This document shows positions 53,019 to 61,209 of a stretch of 64,000 nt of DNA, in pieces; within the stretch, counting starts at the first letter, position 1; each line of letters opens with the position of its first letter. The stretch covers positions 23,312 through 87,311 of the forward strand of contig JBBDQZ010000057.1 in assembly GCA_040905705.1 (NCBI GenBank), read 5' to 3'. The notes under the pieces are model-generated. The model was not told the origin of the DNA. It saw only the letters and a program-made list of their open reading frames with translations, and did no database searches. Made by a program: the position numbers and the translations under genes. The stretch is from JBBDQZ01 sp040905705 (GTDB lineage Bacteria; Bacteroidota; Rhodothermia; Balneolales; Natronogracilivirgulaceae).

Positions 53019-53845
53019 TGAGCATGAAAAACAGGAAAGATGAATGGCTTCGCCGTTATCTTGACGGAGAACTCAGCGACAAAGATGATGCCCGGGTGCT
53101 GCATCTTATCGCTGATGATCCGGAATTAAGGGCACTGTTGAAATTTGATCTGCAGTTGAGACAAAATTTTGCTGCAGATCCATCGGCGCAAGAGGCCTTC
53201 CATGCGATGTCCGCCCGTGATAAAGCGCCACAAACTCTGCCGGATGGCTTTGCCGATAAAGTCATGCAGAGCATTTCCCGGCTAAATCCACATGAGGAGC
53301 CACAAGTGGAGATGGATCAGGACACTGATGAGGCAGATTCCAGGGAATATAGGGAATATGAATCCGGCTACCCGGATACCGGCACCATTCACGGAAGAAT
53401 GCGTACCCTCCGGAACAGGCTCTGGCAGCCCCGGCCGGTCATGTGGAGACCGGTGTGGTCCGCAGGCATCGCTGCGATGTTGCTGGTCCTCGTTCTTGCC
53501 ACCCCGTTTCTGATCACCCTCCGGCAGGAGTCCCCACCCGTATCCGAATATCCGGTACAACAAATCGTGAACGAACGTCCGGATCGAGTCATGATGCGTT
53601 TTGTCTATGTCGATCGAGATGCCAATTCCGTAGCAGTGGCTGGCGATTTCAGTGACTGGGAACCTATTTCCCTGAACAGGCAGACGATCAATGGGGATAT
53701 AGCCTGGACGGGTATTGTCCCATTGTCCCGCGGAGAACATCGTTATATGTTCATAAAAGATGGGGATGAGTGGACTACCGACCCGTTTGCAAGCCGCTTT
53801 GTTGACGATGGATTCGGAAATAAAAATGCCGTAATCAACTTGTAA
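53018..53845 (+). CDS. Membrane anti-sigma factor with periplasmic CBM48 glycogen-binding domain
   Basis: A 275-residue protein. Residues 1-90 are helical and charged (WLRRYLDGELSDKDDARVLHLIADDPELRALL), as in anti-sigma N-terminal domains, but without the zinc-binding His/Cys. One membrane helix is at about 148-168. Residues 192-275 form a CBM48/AMPK-beta-type domain (SVAVAGDFSDWEPISL, HRYMFIKDGDEWTTDPFASRFVDDGFGNKNAVINL), which would face the periplasm. It starts at the TAATG shared with the sigma stop and ends at another TAATG shared with the next gene. Role as anti-sigma factor is inferred from position, topology and the N-terminal helices. Confidence 0.82.
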   Translation: MSMKNRKDEWLRRYLDGELSDKDDARVLHLIADDPELRALLKFDLQLRQNFAADPSAQEAFHAMSARDKAPQTLPDGFADKVMQSISRLNPHEEPQVEMDQDTDEADSREYREYESGYPDTGTIHGRMRTLRNRLWQPRPVMWRPVWSAGIAAMLLVLVLATPFLITLRQESPPVSEYPVQQIVNERPDRVMMRFVYVDRDANSVAVAGDFSDWEPISLNRQTINGDIAWTGIVPLSRGEHRYMFIKDGDEWTTDPFASRFVDDGFGNKNAVINL

Positions 53846-55158
53846 TGAAGCAATTACTGTTGTTCGAAATCATATTAACCGTACTGTTATTACTCAGTAA
53901 ACAGACCTCCGCTCAGCGGATCGAGACCGGTGTCGCACTATCCGCGTCGAGCGGATATGTTTCGAACACCTATCTGGTTCCCATGTTCACCGACTGGGAC
54001 CGCAGTCGAATTTCCGCTTATTCATCTATTACCCCTTCCTTTAATCTCCAATGGGCCGGGAGCGGACGCAGTCTATCTGTCAATACATTTGGAAACGCAT
54101 TGATTTTTTACAACGATCCGGCCGCATGGTCTGCCGGTCATTTTACTTCGCTGTTCCGGCAACGCTTGACCCCATCTCTATCGATTCGTGCCGCCGGCGG
54201 CGTGCACTATTATTCAACCTCCTACATCCGGAATGTACAGTGGCTACAAACCGGATTGGAGTGGATGGTATCTCCATTTGTCAAATTTGAGATCATGGCC
54301 GGACCGGGCCGTCAATCCTACAGTCTTTCGAATGATGAGGAACCTGTCTCCAGCAGTTATGGCTCCTATGGCCTGGCGGCTGAATTCTGGCCAGGCTACC
54401 GATGGCGCCTGAAAATGAATTTTTACAGCAGCCTGTCACACTTAGACCGTCCCGGGGATGGTTTCAGCAGCACGGTTTCTGTCTCCCGTATTACCCGAAA
54501 CAGAACAACCGTTACTTTGCAGACCGGACTCGAACAATATTCACGTGAATTTCAGGTCCTTCCGGAAAACGGAGGCGGGCTTTCCGGTTCCGGGGATATG
54601 ACTTCGGTGAGTGGTACGGGCTTTCCGTATGCTTCAACAGAGGAAGTAAATCCGGGCGACACTATTATCCTGGAGGACCGTTTTCACCGGACTTCTCTTC
54701 ATGTATCATATCCCGCCGGCAATCGTATCACCCTGACCGGTATGCTGGCGGGACTGCTTTGGTTTCACAGTGAAGACAACTATGCCGAACCGGACTATCA
54801 GGTCTCCATCGGTGCACAAGTACCGTTTTCACTTAAAAGATCACGAACCGGCAAAATCCGGTCTATAAGGTGGGAAACAGAAGCGTCTCGATACGCCACC
54901 CTTACTTTACGATATCGTGATGGCCAGTCGCTGTATTTAACGGGCGACTTTAACGGCTGGGAAGTACCGGGAATTCCACTAAGACAGACCGGACGCAACC
55001 AGTACCGTGTTGATCTGGATTTAACAACCGGCACCTACGACTACAAAATCGCCATACGCAATGATGATCAAATCGAATGGCTGGAATGGCCTGATGATAC
55101 GCCGGTTGTCCGTGACGGTTTTGGCGGAGAAAATGGAAGAGTTTTCATTGATTATTAA
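53845..55158 (+). CDS. Outer-membrane barrel-like protein with C-terminal CBM48 domain
   Basis: A 437-residue secreted protein. The signal peptide ends near SAQR (residue about 24). Residues 25-345 alternate short aromatic strands as in an outer-membrane barrel (SLNTFGNALIFYND, VHYYSTSYIRNVQWLQTGLEWM, YRWRLKMNFYSSLSHLD). Residues about 350-437 are a CBM48/AMPK-beta-type domain (LYLTGDFNGWEVPGIPL, YDYKIAIRNDDQIEWLEWPDDTPVVRDGFGGENGRVFIDY), related to the one in the anti-sigma protein. The start overlaps the anti-sigma stop by one base. No function is assigned; ligand sensing or binding at the outer membrane is inferred. Confidence 0.75.
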   Translation: MKQLLLFEIILTVLLLLSKQTSAQRIETGVALSASSGYVSNTYLVPMFTDWDRSRISAYSSITPSFNLQWAGSGRSLSVNTFGNALIFYNDPAAWSAGHFTSLFRQRLTPSLSIRAAGGVHYYSTSYIRNVQWLQTGLEWMVSPFVKFEIMAGPGRQSYSLSNDEEPVSSSYGSYGLAAEFWPGYRWRLKMNFYSSLSHLDRPGDGFSSTVSVSRITRNRTTVTLQTGLEQYSREFQVLPENGGGLSGSGDMTSVSGTGFPYASTEEVNPGDTIILEDRFHRTSLHVSYPAGNRITLTGMLAGLLWFHSEDNYAEPDYQVSIGAQVPFSLKRSRTGKIRSIRWETEASRYATLTLRYRDGQSLYLTGDFNGWEVPGIPLRQTGRNQYRVDLDLTTGTYDYKIAIRNDDQIEWLEWPDDTPVVRDGFGGENGRVFIDY

Positions 55159-55166
55159 ATACGAGG

Positions 55167-56216
55167 ATGTATATGACATTCCATATAAAATATAGTAAAC
55201 AATTTTCCGGAGTCTCCCGGATCCATACCGGAACATTTCGGGCGATAATCCGCTTATTAATGCTTGCACTGGCTCTGCCCATGTTATCCGTATTGGAATC
55301 CGGTGTAATGGCACAAGATTCGGGAAATGTAAATCAGGGAAACGGTCCCCACCAGGATATCCTGGACCGGGGCGTCCTGGCCGGCATTGAAGAAGAACGG
55401 CTGGAAACGTTGATCACACGGGCACGGGAACGTCAACTTTCTTCCGATGAATTGAATTTGCTTATTCACCCGGCCATTACATTGGCCGAAGAGGGACTTC
55501 CCCATGGAGCCGTTATGCAAAAAACCATGGAAGGCATAGCCAAACGGGTTCCCGTGGAATCGATCCGGCAAGTGCTCAATAACATGCAAGCCGGCCTTGT
55601 ACGGTCAGCCACCCTGGTCGATCCATGGCTGGAGCATGAAGAGGTACAGGGAATGATACACGCCGGCAGGGGAGGACAAGAAACAGCCGAAGCTGCAAGA
55701 ACTTTTCGAAATATGATCCTCGAAAACACTTCATACGCTATACAGCAGAATGTAAGTGAAGAGATTCTGCATAATTTTCTGAATCAGATCGTCTCGGAAA
55801 ATGCACTTGAACGGAGCAGCATGACCATGATTGCTTCAGCTGTACGTGCATTTCCGGACCTTCCCGACGTTCGGGAAAACCCGGAAATGGCAAACCGGAT
55901 ATTAATCAGAGCATTGAATGCCGGTTTCCATCCTGGTGAAATTCAGCAACTTCCTGAGGCTTTCAGATCCGCACAACTTCGCAGTCAGATGCCGCTTGAA
56001 AATATTGCCAGAGGGCTGGACCGTCAAATGGATCGTGGCATTCCTGCCCAGCATATCCTGGAAAACCTTTTTCAAGGTAATATAGGTGGCGGCCCGCCCG
56101 GGTTCACTCCTCCCGGCCTGGAGAGAAACGGAGACAGTGACGATCAATCCGGCCGCGGGAGAGGGAGGGGCAACAGGCCTGATATTCCTCCTGACGATAT
56201 TTTAATCCCTTTTTAA
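55167..56216 (+). CDS. Secreted helical protein of unknown function
   Basis: A protein of 347-349 residues that I do not recognise. An N-terminal hydrophobic segment ends near MAQDSG (residue about 50). The body is mostly alpha-helical with short repeated patterns of Ile/Leu/Ala (ERLETLITRARERQLSSDELNLLIHPAITLAEEGLPHGAVMQKTMEGIAKRV and HNFLNQIVSENALERSSMTMIASAVRAFPDLPDV), and the last 40 residues are Gly/Pro/Arg/Asp-rich. It follows the barrel gene by 8 bp and probably belongs to its operon. The ATG at 55173 has GAGG (55163-55166) at a better distance than ATG 55167, so the start is uncertain by two codons. Confidence 0.75.
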   Translation: MYMTFHIKYSKQFSGVSRIHTGTFRAIIRLLMLALALPMLSVLESGVMAQDSGNVNQGNGPHQDILDRGVLAGIEEERLETLITRARERQLSSDELNLLIHPAITLAEEGLPHGAVMQKTMEGIAKRVPVESIRQVLNNMQAGLVRSATLVDPWLEHEEVQGMIHAGRGGQETAEAARTFRNMILENTSYAIQQNVSEEILHNFLNQIVSENALERSSMTMIASAVRAFPDLPDVRENPEMANRILIRALNAGFHPGEIQQLPEAFRSAQLRSQMPLENIARGLDRQMDRGIPAQHILENLFQGNIGGGPPGFTPPGLERNGDSDDQSGRGRGRGNRPDIPPDDILIPF

Positions 56217-56250
56217 ATCCCTTTTTAATCCCTTCGTGAAATACCCTTTG

Positions 56251-56336
56251 TTGAGCCTTCAACACACACAGGTATGACGATCAGCTCCCGGGAAATCCTA
56301 TTGGGCTGTTTAAATCAGAATATTTGAACAGATGCA
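56251..56336 (+). repeat. Structured dispersed repeat, copy 6 (decayed)
   Basis: P2 is TTGA-gcct-TCAA (56251-56262), the same arrangement as copies 3 and 4. The core is eroded to ACACAGGTATGACGATCA. A P3-like pair CTGTT (56306-56310) with AACAG (56327-56331) precedes ATGCAAC. P1 is no longer clear. Confidence 0.45.
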
Positions 56337-56596
56337 ACATGAATGCGCACTATGATATCTTGCCTTGGTGTCTGATCATTTCCTGATCAATTCCAATATT
56401 TGAACAAACGCATCATATAACGCGCATTCATCCGGTGAAACGCACTCATTTTTATTGTAACCCTTTGCCAGATTGTGCGTCATACAGGTGACTTCAAAAA
56501 AAGGAATCCATTTGCAGATTGAGCGTCCTGCGAATGAATTGATATAAAATGAGTTTTAAAAAAAAATGTATCCCCCATTTGCACATGAAGGGATAC

Positions 56597-56629
56597 GGTG
56601 TTCACAAAGCATTATGCTTTGTGAACACC
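56597..56629 (+). terminator. Perfect 14-bp hairpin upstream of the DUF4382 gene
   Basis: GGTGTTCACAAAGC (56597-56610), loop ATTAT, then GCTTTGTGAACACC (56616-56629) is an exact inverted repeat, followed by TTTAATA. It ends 32 bp before ATG 56662. It could end the upstream operon or act as an attenuator for the lipoprotein gene. The T tract after it is short. Confidence 0.55.
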
Positions 56630-56661
56630 TTTAATACTTAACTTACCAAACGGCAAATACC

Positions 56662-57513
56662 ATGATGATCCAAACTAAGATTCAACGTACCTGTCTTCCC
56701 CATTTATTACAATCCATGCTGATACCCGCTGTAATGCTCATTACCCTGATGTTAACTGTACAGGCTTGTGATGATTTCTCAACCGGAACATCATCCGAAA
56801 GCGGTACAATGAAAGTTCTGATGCATGACAACATCGGGGACTATCAGGAACTTTGGGTGGACATTCAGAGGGTTGAAGTAAACAATCTGGCCGATGAGGA
56901 TACCTCATGGGTCGTAATCTCCGAACCGCAGGAAAGATACAATCTGCTGGAGCTTATCAACGGTGCTCATGAAGTTCTTGGAGAGGCCGAACTCGAGGCA
57001 GGGATCTATCATCAGATCCGTCTGATCCTCGGGGATGACAACACCATAGTAGTGAACGACAGTACCTATCAACTTCAAACACCGTCCGCACAACAAACGG
57101 GTTTAAAACTCAATATTGATGCGGAGATACAGGAAGACGAATCATTTATCCTGGCCCTTGATTTTGACGCCGACCGATCTGTCGTCCGAAGAGGCCCGCC
57201 GCAATTTCCTGATGAAAATTCCTATCTGCTGAAACCGGTAATCCGTGCCTATAATCAAGCAACAACCGGCTCGATCATCGGTATAGTGGATCCTGCGGAA
57301 TCCAACCCCTGGATTTATGCTATCGCTGGTGAAGACACGGTTTCCTCAACACACAGTGAGGCCAATACCGGTGAATTCCGTCTGTTGGGACTCCCCGAGG
57401 ATACTTATTCCGTATCGGTAAATCCTACGGAGGAAGGATTTGATGAAGTAACCATTACCGATGTTGAGGTATCGGCCGAAACAGAGACCGACCTTGGAAC
57501 CATCGAACTTTAA
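56662..57513 (+). CDS. DUF4382 lipoprotein with carboxypeptidase-regulatory-like domain
   Basis: A 283-residue protein. The signal ends in a lipobox (TVQAC, Cys near 37). Residues about 47-195 are a DUF4382 domain (MKVLMHDNIGDYQELWVDIQRVEVN, YNLLELINGAHEVLGEAELEAGIYHQIRLIL); a C-terminal beta-sandwich (GIIGIVDPAE-like start SIIGIVDPAE, LLGLPEDTYSVSVNPTEEGFDEVTI) resembles carboxypeptidase regulatory domains. Function unknown. It follows the ECF operon in the same direction but is separated by 445 bp and a hairpin. Confidence 0.88.
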   Translation: MMIQTKIQRTCLPHLLQSMLIPAVMLITLMLTVQACDDFSTGTSSESGTMKVLMHDNIGDYQELWVDIQRVEVNNLADEDTSWVVISEPQERYNLLELINGAHEVLGEAELEAGIYHQIRLILGDDNTIVVNDSTYQLQTPSAQQTGLKLNIDAEIQEDESFILALDFDADRSVVRRGPPQFPDENSYLLKPVIRAYNQATTGSIIGIVDPAESNPWIYAIAGEDTVSSTHSEANTGEFRLLGLPEDTYSVSVNPTEEGFDEVTITDVEVSAETETDLGTIEL

Positions 57514-57578
57514 AAAGTCTTAAAACATAAAAACAGAACCGGGAAAGCAGCCCGATACACCATACGTGATTTTTTGTA

Positions 57579-58520
57579 TCAGCGTTTTTTGTTGTTCAGC
57601 GTTTCATGCTTTTCCGGAGACTCAACAGAGGTATCCATGACAGGATCATCGGGGGACCAGGTATCCAGCATAGCGGAAAACGTCTCGAAAGCGGGATCCG
57701 TGAACCCATAGGGGCATTCGAGATGAAGGCCTATTGGAAACCCAAGATCCCGGACTCCGTCGATCACACGCTTGTAGAGATCAAGCAATTCGACCCGTTT
57801 CTTTTCCTTCTCCATTTCAGCCAAATCTCCAACAAACTGAATCTCCTTTTCAACAAGCGGATTGTTATCCTTAATAAGCCAGCGAATGAGCTTCACCCGC
57901 GTTTCCGCTTTGGGGACAAAACCAAAAGAGAGCAAAATCTCCGGCCGGCGGTCTGTATGCTCTCGCATCTCACGTAAAAATTCCACAATGTGATCGGAAT
58001 AAAGCAACTGACACAATGCAAAGTCTGCCCCTTTGTCGAGTTTGAATTTAAAGCGGCCGGTTTCCCCCTCCCGCGTAGGAATAAGAATCACTCCGCGTGA
58101 TGGCATCTCATCCTTAAACCGTTCAAGCGCCTCCGTCGGCGGAACACCACCTCCTTCTCCATCACTCATCGTCCGGGGGACCCCAACACACACAGCACGA
58201 TGAATACCGGCATGGCGCAGACTATGAAATCGTTTGGTAAGCTGGTTTTCGGAGTGAAACGCCGTAACCTGGGTAACCATGCCCTGCAAAGGCAGATCTT
58301 CCCGGATAGCTTTCCAGGTATCCAGCGGATCCATCCTCTTTTTTAACGGAACCGGCCGATCTCCCTCCTCTTCAATCATTCCGGGAATGAGCAGTGAATT
58401 GACCCGGCCTTCCATGCCATAGCCGGAGAGAAATTGCCGAACCTTGCGGGCTTCTTCCCTGGCTTTTTCAGGCCCACCCTCCAATACCGGAGGGACAAAT
58501 TCAAGTGCAACCGTACTCAT
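57579..58520 (-). CDS. Methylenetetrahydrofolate reductase, mycobacterial-type
   Basis: A 313-residue TIM-barrel protein of the MetF superfamily. It shows EFVPPVLEGGPEKA, LIPGMIEEEGDRPVPLKKRMD, VGVPRTMSDGEG, GVILIPTREGETGRF, LCQLLYSDHIVEFL, ILLSFGFVPKAETRVKLIRWLI and LDLYKRVIDGVRDLGFPIG. From memory these match the non-canonical mycobacterial reductase (Rv2172c-like) far better than E. coli MetF. It would make 5-methyl-THF for methionine and SAM. It is the third gene after GSMT and SDMT, which use three SAM per betaine. AAAGGAGG (58537-58530 region) lies 10 nt before the ATG. Confidence 0.8.
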   Translation of the reverse strand: MSTVALEFVPPVLEGGPEKAREEARKVRQFLSGYGMEGRVNSLLIPGMIEEEGDRPVPLKKRMDPLDTWKAIREDLPLQGMVTQVTAFHSENQLTKRFHSLRHAGIHRAVCVGVPRTMSDGEGGGVPPTEALERFKDEMPSRGVILIPTREGETGRFKFKLDKGADFALCQLLYSDHIVEFLREMREHTDRRPEILLSFGFVPKAETRVKLIRWLIKDNNPLVEKEIQFVGDLAEMEKEKKRVELLDLYKRVIDGVRDLGFPIGLHLECPYGFTDPAFETFSAMLDTWSPDDPVMDTSVESPEKHETLNNKKR

Positions 58521-58590
58521 ATACAGGTAGCCTCCTTTACGGGTTTTTTATTAGATACGTGCTCTGGACTCGTCAACTTGTAAAATAAGA

Positions 58591-58685
58591 TTTCATCTGT
58601 TTAAAATTTTATGCCTTACAAGGCCAGATGGAGCACCCATGGATTGAATCATACGCTTGTGTGTCCGGGGTTCCGGCCATGGGTG
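58591..58685 (-). repeat. Structured dispersed repeat, copy 5 (inside the betaine operon)
   Basis: On the minus strand, P1 is CACCCATGG (58685-58677) with CCATGGGTG (58642-58634), nine perfect pairs. P2 is CCGG-aacc-CCGG (58676-58665). The core is CAAGCGTATGATTCAA. P3 is CATCTG (58630-58625) with CAGATG (58599-58594); its loop holds an extra GCCTT/AAGGC hairpin. It occupies nearly the whole gap between SDMT and the reductase, ending about 70 nt before the reductase ATG. Confidence 0.78.
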
Positions 58686-58694
58686 TTTCTCCCA

Positions 58695-59534
58695 TTACTT
58701 TTTGATAAAATGAAATATCCCCCAGGACAAGTGGCCTTTGCCGGCACCGTTAATCCAATGCTGCAGTCCGTTTTTCATATTCCGGATATATTCATCGCTA
58801 ACGATCCCTTTAAGTTCCTCTTCATGATCAATCGTCTCGTTCAATACGGCTGTATAGTGCCGCTTTAAATGCTCTGTCAGTTCATCGAACTTCACCAGCT
58901 CAAGTCCGGCATTTGATGCCGTTTCTTTGTAAAACTTCGGTGAACCCATACTTTCCAGATGGATACGATCAAATATGGGTTGCAAAACCCCTTCCGGACA
59001 ATCATCCGACTGCATGGGGTCGGTGAAGACAAATTCACCGCCCTGCTTCATGATGCGGGCAACCTCCCGGATGACCTGTCTTCGATCCGGGCTGTGTAAA
59101 AAAGCATCCTGGGACCATACCAAATTAAATGCAGCATCCTCGAATGGTATACTCTCAAAATTACCATCCATCACATCAATCAAGTGATCAAGCCCCTGAT
59201 CACGATTCATTTTTCTTGCCCGTTCATTCTCGACTTCACTGAGATTCAAAGCCACTACTTTACATCCATATCGTTCCGCCATAAATCTTGCCGATCCGCC
59301 ATAGCCGGAACCCAAATCAATCACCCTGTCACCAGGGCCCGGTTTGTTATTCAAATGAGCCAGCATACGTTCCTGATTCCGGCGGCTTGCATCGGAAATA
59401 CTTTCATTTACCGACTCATAAAGTCCGACATGGATATCTTCACCACCCCAGATTGTCGCATAAAAATGGTCGGCATCTTCACTGTTATAATAATTCCTTG
59501 CAACTTCTACTGCGTTTTGATTTTCATTGCTCAT
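58695..59534 (-). CDS. Sarcosine/dimethylglycine N-methyltransferase
   Basis: A 279-residue class I methyltransferase. The SAM site is VIDLGSGYGGSARFMAERYG (about residues 70-89), with ALNLSEVENERARKMN and MDGNFESIPFEDAAFNLVWSQDAFLHS. The opening (VARNYYNSEDADHFYATIWGGEDIHVGLY) is typical of SDMT enzymes, which complete the last two methylations from sarcosine to glycine betaine. Upstream on the same strand is GSMT, which does the first steps. GGAGG at 59544-59548 precedes its ATG by 9 nt. Together they show de novo synthesis of a compatible solute. Confidence 0.92.
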   Translation of the reverse strand: MSNENQNAVEVARNYYNSEDADHFYATIWGGEDIHVGLYESVNESISDASRRNQERMLAHLNNKPGPGDRVIDLGSGYGGSARFMAERYGCKVVALNLSEVENERARKMNRDQGLDHLIDVMDGNFESIPFEDAAFNLVWSQDAFLHSPDRRQVIREVARIMKQGGEFVFTDPMQSDDCPEGVLQPIFDRIHLESMGSPKFYKETASNAGLELVKFDELTEHLKRHYTAVLNETIDHEEELKGIVSDEYIRNMKNGLQHWINGAGKGHLSWGIFHFIKK

Positions 59535-59701
59535 GTTTTACATCCTCCATGGTTAATTATGATTCATAGATTAACCTTGTATTGATCCATTGTATCAGGC
59601 ACTCCAATGATCCTGTTTCCGAAATATTCGATGCACCGATAACCCCGGTATTACAGGCTATTGCGGGATTATCATGGGCACCCTTCACGCAGGATACCAG
59701 G

Positions 59702-60511
59702 CTATTCCTCATCTTTGAGATATTTTTTATCCGCCACATGAATGAAGAAGTCCGGATCTTCCTTGCGATAGGTTTCATGGAAATCGCCATATGTTTCAAC
59801 TTTCTGAAAACCAACCTGATCCATAAGCTTCCGGGTGTAGTCCCGTCGCAGCGGATACATATTCAGATAGTAGAAATCCTCATCATTTTCAAAATGGTAG
59901 CGAAAACGGGCGAGTCCCTCATCCACATATTCCGGTTCCACTTCCACCTCTTCACCACAATAGTAGTACTTGTGTGTACTCGAATAGCCATGATCGAGAA
60001 TGGCATCGTAGTTTCGTTGATCCAGAATCAGAATACCGTCATGGCGAAGAACGGAATAGAATTCGGCCAGTGCCTTGCGCCTGTCATTTTCTGAAAAGAG
60101 ATGGGTGAATGAATTGCCGAGACAGATCACGGCATCAAACTTTTCATGGATATCCTTATTGAGCCATCTCCAGTCCGCCTGTACCGTGCGGAGCAATTCT
60201 CCCTGGATTTTGGCATTTTCAAAGGCACGGTAGAGCATTTGCGGACTGCCGTCGGCGCTTACCACATCATAACCAGCTTTAAGCAACCTGACTGAGTGAT
60301 AACCGGTTCCTGTTGCGACATCCAGTACTTTCTCAACCCCGTGATCCTCAAGAATATCAATGAAAAAATTACCTTCACCCTCACCTCTTTTATCCCAGTC
60401 AATCAGATCATCCCATTTTTCAACAAACTGCTCGATATATTCCTTCTGGTAATGATCGCTTTCTCTTACTGCGGTTGGATCGTTCCCATAGCTCTGTTGC
60501 TGTGACCTCAT
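59702..60511 (-). CDS. Glycine/sarcosine N-methyltransferase
   Basis: A 269-residue class I methyltransferase. SAM-binding residues lie in VLDVATGTGYHSVRLLKAGYDVVSADGS (about 62-89). VQADWRWLNKDIHEKFDAVICLGNSFTHLF and the Tyr/Arg-rich substrate region (RNYDAILDHGY, YYYCGEEVEVEPEYV) match GSMT. It converts glycine to sarcosine and dimethylglycine. It is the first gene of a minus-strand operon with SDMT 168 bp downstream and the MTHFR-like gene after that, so betaine can be made from glycine under salt stress. Confidence 0.93.
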   Translation of the reverse strand: MRSQQQSYGNDPTAVRESDHYQKEYIEQFVEKWDDLIDWDKRGEGEGNFFIDILEDHGVEKVLDVATGTGYHSVRLLKAGYDVVSADGSPQMLYRAFENAKIQGELLRTVQADWRWLNKDIHEKFDAVICLGNSFTHLFSENDRRKALAEFYSVLRHDGILILDQRNYDAILDHGYSSTHKYYYCGEEVEVEPEYVDEGLARFRYHFENDEDFYYLNMYPLRRDYTRKLMDQVGFQKVETYGDFHETYRKEDPDFFIHVADKKYLKDEE

Positions 60512-61209
60512 AATAAAACACCATATAGTTAAAATTTACAGATTTTTAACGGCATGCAACCAGATATACCCATACAGGTATCAACTAACTCAGTAGCATA
60601 TTATTCTGTATGATTTCCGGTAACGGACAGAAGAACAAAAAAAAGCGGTACGAAGTCAATTCTAATTGAAGGATATTCGCTTTTCCCGCTTCCGATTAAT
60701 GATATTCTCATTGAAATTAATCGCAGTTCATTCTTCGTTTTTCGTGCATACGATACTCATCATAAGTCATTGATGTTTAAATAATTAACAACCTATTTGG
60801 GCGGACCGGTTACTTCTGATGAGACTTACCGCATTTCCGCTTTCTGGAAGCATCAAAACTAATTGCTGTTTTACCTGGCGTTACCTTCCGGTTTAATGTC
60901 CGGTATTGGAGAAAGACGGGGGGAGAGCAAAAAACAGACAACAGCGATTACCGGAATACCGTATCTGAGGTTCCCGGTGCTGTACCGGATTCGTATCATT
61001 TTTTCTCCATTCAAATTATTATTTTTGATGATTCGGTCTTTACGTTAATCAGCCTTATCATTAATGCACCATTTCATTCATGGGTTTTATCATAAATCAG
61101 CCCTTATTATAAATAAATCAGCCTTTTTTAATACAAATCGGCCTTATCATCCGCTTTCCAAACGTTGCTTTGAGTTGTTGGGAAAGCACATTTATTCAGA
61201 CAGTGAACC
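60512..61209. other. Divergent intergenic region with direct repeats
   Basis: About 700 bp. A 61-codon frame (60863-61048, plus) has no family resemblance and I do not call it. The right part holds imperfect direct repeats of AATCAGCCTTATCAT at 61047, 61094, 61115 and 61135, with a weaker relative at 61030. The last three are spaced about 20-21 bp, that is, two helix turns. Confidence 0.5.
61047..61150 (+). repeat. Four imperfect direct repeats upstream of the serine hydrolase
   Basis: Copies are AATCAGCCTTATCAT (61047-61061), AATCAGCCCTTATTAT (61095-61110), AATCAGCCTTTTTTA (61116-61130) and AATCGGCCTTATCAT (61136-61150). Spacing of the last three is 20-21 bp. This could be a set of operators on one DNA face, or a small tandem duplication. 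It ends 60 bp before ATG 61210. Confidence 0.55.

Larger units (their letters stand above)
56217..56661. other. Intergenic region before the DUF4382 gene
   Basis: About 445 bp without a convincing gene. It contains the decayed structured repeat copy 6 (56251-56336), further AT-rich sequence with TTTGAACA-type motifs at 56324 and about 56402, and the perfect hairpin at 56597-56629. Confidence 0.6.

Noticed and set aside
60863..61048. 61-codon plus-strand frame in the gap before the serine hydrolase
   Set aside because: No conserved motif, no ribosome site, irregular composition.
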